A stretch of 64,000 nt of DNA from Chromobotia macracanthus (Eukaryota; Chordata; Actinopteri; Cypriniformes; Botiidae). The stretch is taken from NCBI GenBank assembly GCA_036877525.1, contig JAZGTH010000088.1:1578501-1642500 (forward strand), in the 5' to 3' direction. The notes beneath the pieces are model-generated. The model saw only the letters and a program-made list of their open reading frames with translations. It was not told where the DNA came from and did not search any database. Below, piece after piece: positions 62,171-64,000 of this stretch (the stretch's first letter is position 1; each line of letters opens with the position of its first letter). The translations under genes were made by a program, and so were the position numbers.

Positions 62171-63362
62171 TAGTTTAACTAGACGATTGATGGCTGTTCA
62201 AATTCTGTGGCACTTTCTGTGGGATTCTGTGGATGTGATTCTGTAGAACAAAGTGGTTTGTTCCAGACCAATGATACTTAAACTGATGACCACTGTATTG
62301 TCTCCTGAACCTCCCTCTGAAACAGTGCCAACATCCCACTAAACAGCGATGTGTCTGAAACCTGACAAGACAACAAACAGCCTGAAGAATTAAACTGAAT
62401 TTTAAACTTCCTGTATGTTTCCAATACATAAAGTGTTTCCTCCTTTTATAGTTGAAATATAAAAGTAATACACTTTACTTTTCATCTACATATTTAATTA
62501 GACACGAACAAGCAAGAAATTAAGAAAATCTTTTAACAAATTTCCAATGCACAGAAAATTCTGCATTACTTCAGCACGGCATCCCTTCACAGACTAACTT
62601 TCACTGTATCAAATACAATCAGAATGAACTCTAATGAAGTCTACTGTTAGCTTTATAAGGTTAAATCTCACTGTTCACCAAACCACACAGTTTATATTCT
62701 CTCATCCAAAACTTTCACCTTTCTGTCAGAAACAACAAGGTCCTTCTGAAGAGCCAGTAATCCAAGGTGACACACCATCACCCAGCCTTCTCGAGTTTTA
62801 TTAACCTTTGAAGTGAAAGAAACTGCAGCGATATTTCAATAGGGCTGCAAAGTGACATCTGCTCTGTCCTAACCAGAGAAATGGTGAGTCCAAGGAGATG
62901 TTGTGGAGTACAACTGTTTTTAGATCTCTTTTCTCCTTTACCCTCTTTGGCATCTCTATCCAATCCACCTCCTCAGCTGTCATTCTCTGCACATCTTCAT
63001 TTATTTAAGGTCACTGATGCAAAAGGAACATTTTAAAATGACAAAGTGTTTTCTCGCCTGCGCAGCAGAACGTTAATTTACAGTAAACAGCTACAGTAAA
63101 CTGTTAGTTACAGTTAAAGCAGAGCTACTCAATTATCAGGTCAAGTTCAGTCTGTTTGCATGTCTTTTCTGAGATGATGAAGAGATAAACACGCTAAATA
63201 CAAAGAATAACACACAACTAACCATATAATGGTGCAGCACTGGTATAACCAAAACAAACAGCTCATCAAACCAGGCTTGTGCTGTGAATTCACGGCCACT
63301 GAGAGCAAGAAATCATTGAAATAGAGATTTAAACATATTTTCATTTGACATTTCCAGTTATT
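62171..63362. other. intron 1 segment without recognised features
   Basis: No gene recognised; no exon 1 candidate with signal peptide and correct donor phase. Confidence 0.5.
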
Positions 63363-63515
63363 CCTGTAGCTCAACAAGTAGAGCATTGTGTTAGCGGTGG
63401 AGAGGTTGTGGGTTTGAGTTTCCAGAGAACACACAAACTCATAAGCATGTAGACCTAAAATGCACTGAAAGTCACTTTGGATAAAAACGTCTGCCAACTG
63501 TGTTGATGTAATGTA
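63363..63515 (+). mobile_element. tRNA-derived SINE
   Basis: CCTGTAGCTCAACAAGTAGAG head, GGGTTTGAGTTTCC box B, and a GTCACTTTGGATAAAAACG tail. A 156-codon minus-strand open frame spans this SINE and is therefore not a gene. Confidence 0.8.
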
Positions 63516-64000
63516 ATTTACTGTTGTATGATGAACAACTCTGCTGCTGTGTGGTGTCTCCACTTGAGATCTTAAAAATGAAACAAAACCATTAGAGAAC
63601 CAATGACCTTCCACCATCAGACAGCTTTATGCTAACACTAATTACAACTTAGAAGATAGTGAACTAAAGCTTACTGTAATGCTGTAAACAAATTCAAAAC
63701 AATGCTTGATCAGAACTGAAAAAACCTCCTGAAGCTCCAGCTAAAACTTCAGCAGTCTGTAGGCTTTATTAGTCGCTCAGTTTCAGATGGACGCCTCTAT
63801 AAACCATCACATTAGCGTGGATGAGGGAGTAGATGACAGCTCTGAGAGGAAACCCAGCCAAACCGTCCTGGTGAGACTGAGAAAGAGTGAGGGACAACAG
63901 AGAAGAGCATGAGGAGGACATCCCACAACCCACAGAAAGAAACCAGCCGGCATTTGTTTTCTGAGAAGAATTTCAAGTGGGGAAGAAAACAAACTCTTAA

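Larger units (their letters stand above)
19385..64000 (-). other. erbb4: intron 1 of erbb4 (44.6 kb or more), repeat-rich and gene-free
   Basis: Upstream of exon 2 on the gene strand, no exon with a signal-peptide coding sequence ending in the required phase could be recognised up to the window edge. Very long first introns are usual for ERBB4. The region is AT-rich and contains 15 of the window's 17 copies of one MITE family, several tRNA-derived SINEs, a LINE relic, microsatellites and GC-richer blocks that may be regulatory. Part of the far right could lie upstream of exon 1 if exon 1 is present but unrecognised. Confidence 0.75.

Noticed and set aside
63147..63617. 156-codon minus-strand open frame
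   Set aside because: It runs straight through a tRNA-derived SINE (63363-63515) in antisense, so the frame is accidental.
63807..63992. Possible erbb4 exon 1 (hydrophobic 61-codon frame near the right edge, minus strand)
   Set aside because: It has hydrophobic stretches, but no GT donor in the phase required by exon 2 (ending one base into the Val codon) could be identified, and no similarity to ErbB4 signal peptides.

Overview
The window is teleost DNA, most likely from a cyprinid. The evidence is the intron-rich vertebrate gene, the AT-rich introns packed with short DNA transposons, the tRNA-derived SINEs with the GATAAAAGC-type tail, and several dispersed repeats that I associate with carp-like fish. 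Nothing is prokaryotic: there are no operons, ribosome binding sites, CRISPR arrays or functional RNA genes that I can support.

One gene accounts for all the coding sequence I can find. Ten consecutive exons of an ErbB4-type receptor tyrosine kinase lie on the minus strand between 890 and 19384. They correspond to exons 2-11 of vertebrate ERBB4. All ten lengths (152, 187, 135, 66, 119, 142, 114, 127, 74 and 91 bp) equal what I recall for the human gene. They join in frame into about 401 codons covering the extracellular L1 domain, the first cysteine-rich domain with its dimerization arm, and the first part of L2. Exon 1 (signal peptide) and exons 12 onward (rest of L2, CR2, membrane span, kinase) are not recognised in the window. 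I cannot say whether this is the erbb4a or erbb4b copy.

Layout: 1-889 is intron 11, with a SINE piece at the edge. 890-5800 is a compact block of exons 11 to 4. 5801-11556 is intron 3, which carries a 16-bp minisatellite next to the exon 3 donor. Exon 3 is at 11557-11743, intron 2 at 11744-19232 and exon 2 at 19233-19384. From 19385 to 64000 everything appears to be intron 1 (or intron 1 plus upstream DNA). It holds many copies of one MITE-like element, SINEs, a decayed LINE reverse-transcriptase piece, long AT microsatellites, two perfect hairpins and several GC-richer stretches that look like candidate conserved non-coding elements.

The most unusual structure is in intron 8. About 33 tandem copies of a 40-50 bp unit fill 1.54 kb of the 1.64-kb intron and run into the first 13 bases of exon 9. 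Each unit carries a branch-point-like TATAAC, a T-rich tract, an AG acceptor and the start of exon 9. The gene therefore has a tandem array of near-identical 3' splice sites. All but the terminal one would lead into an in-frame stop. Tandem repeats also abut the exon 2 acceptor and the exon 3 donor.
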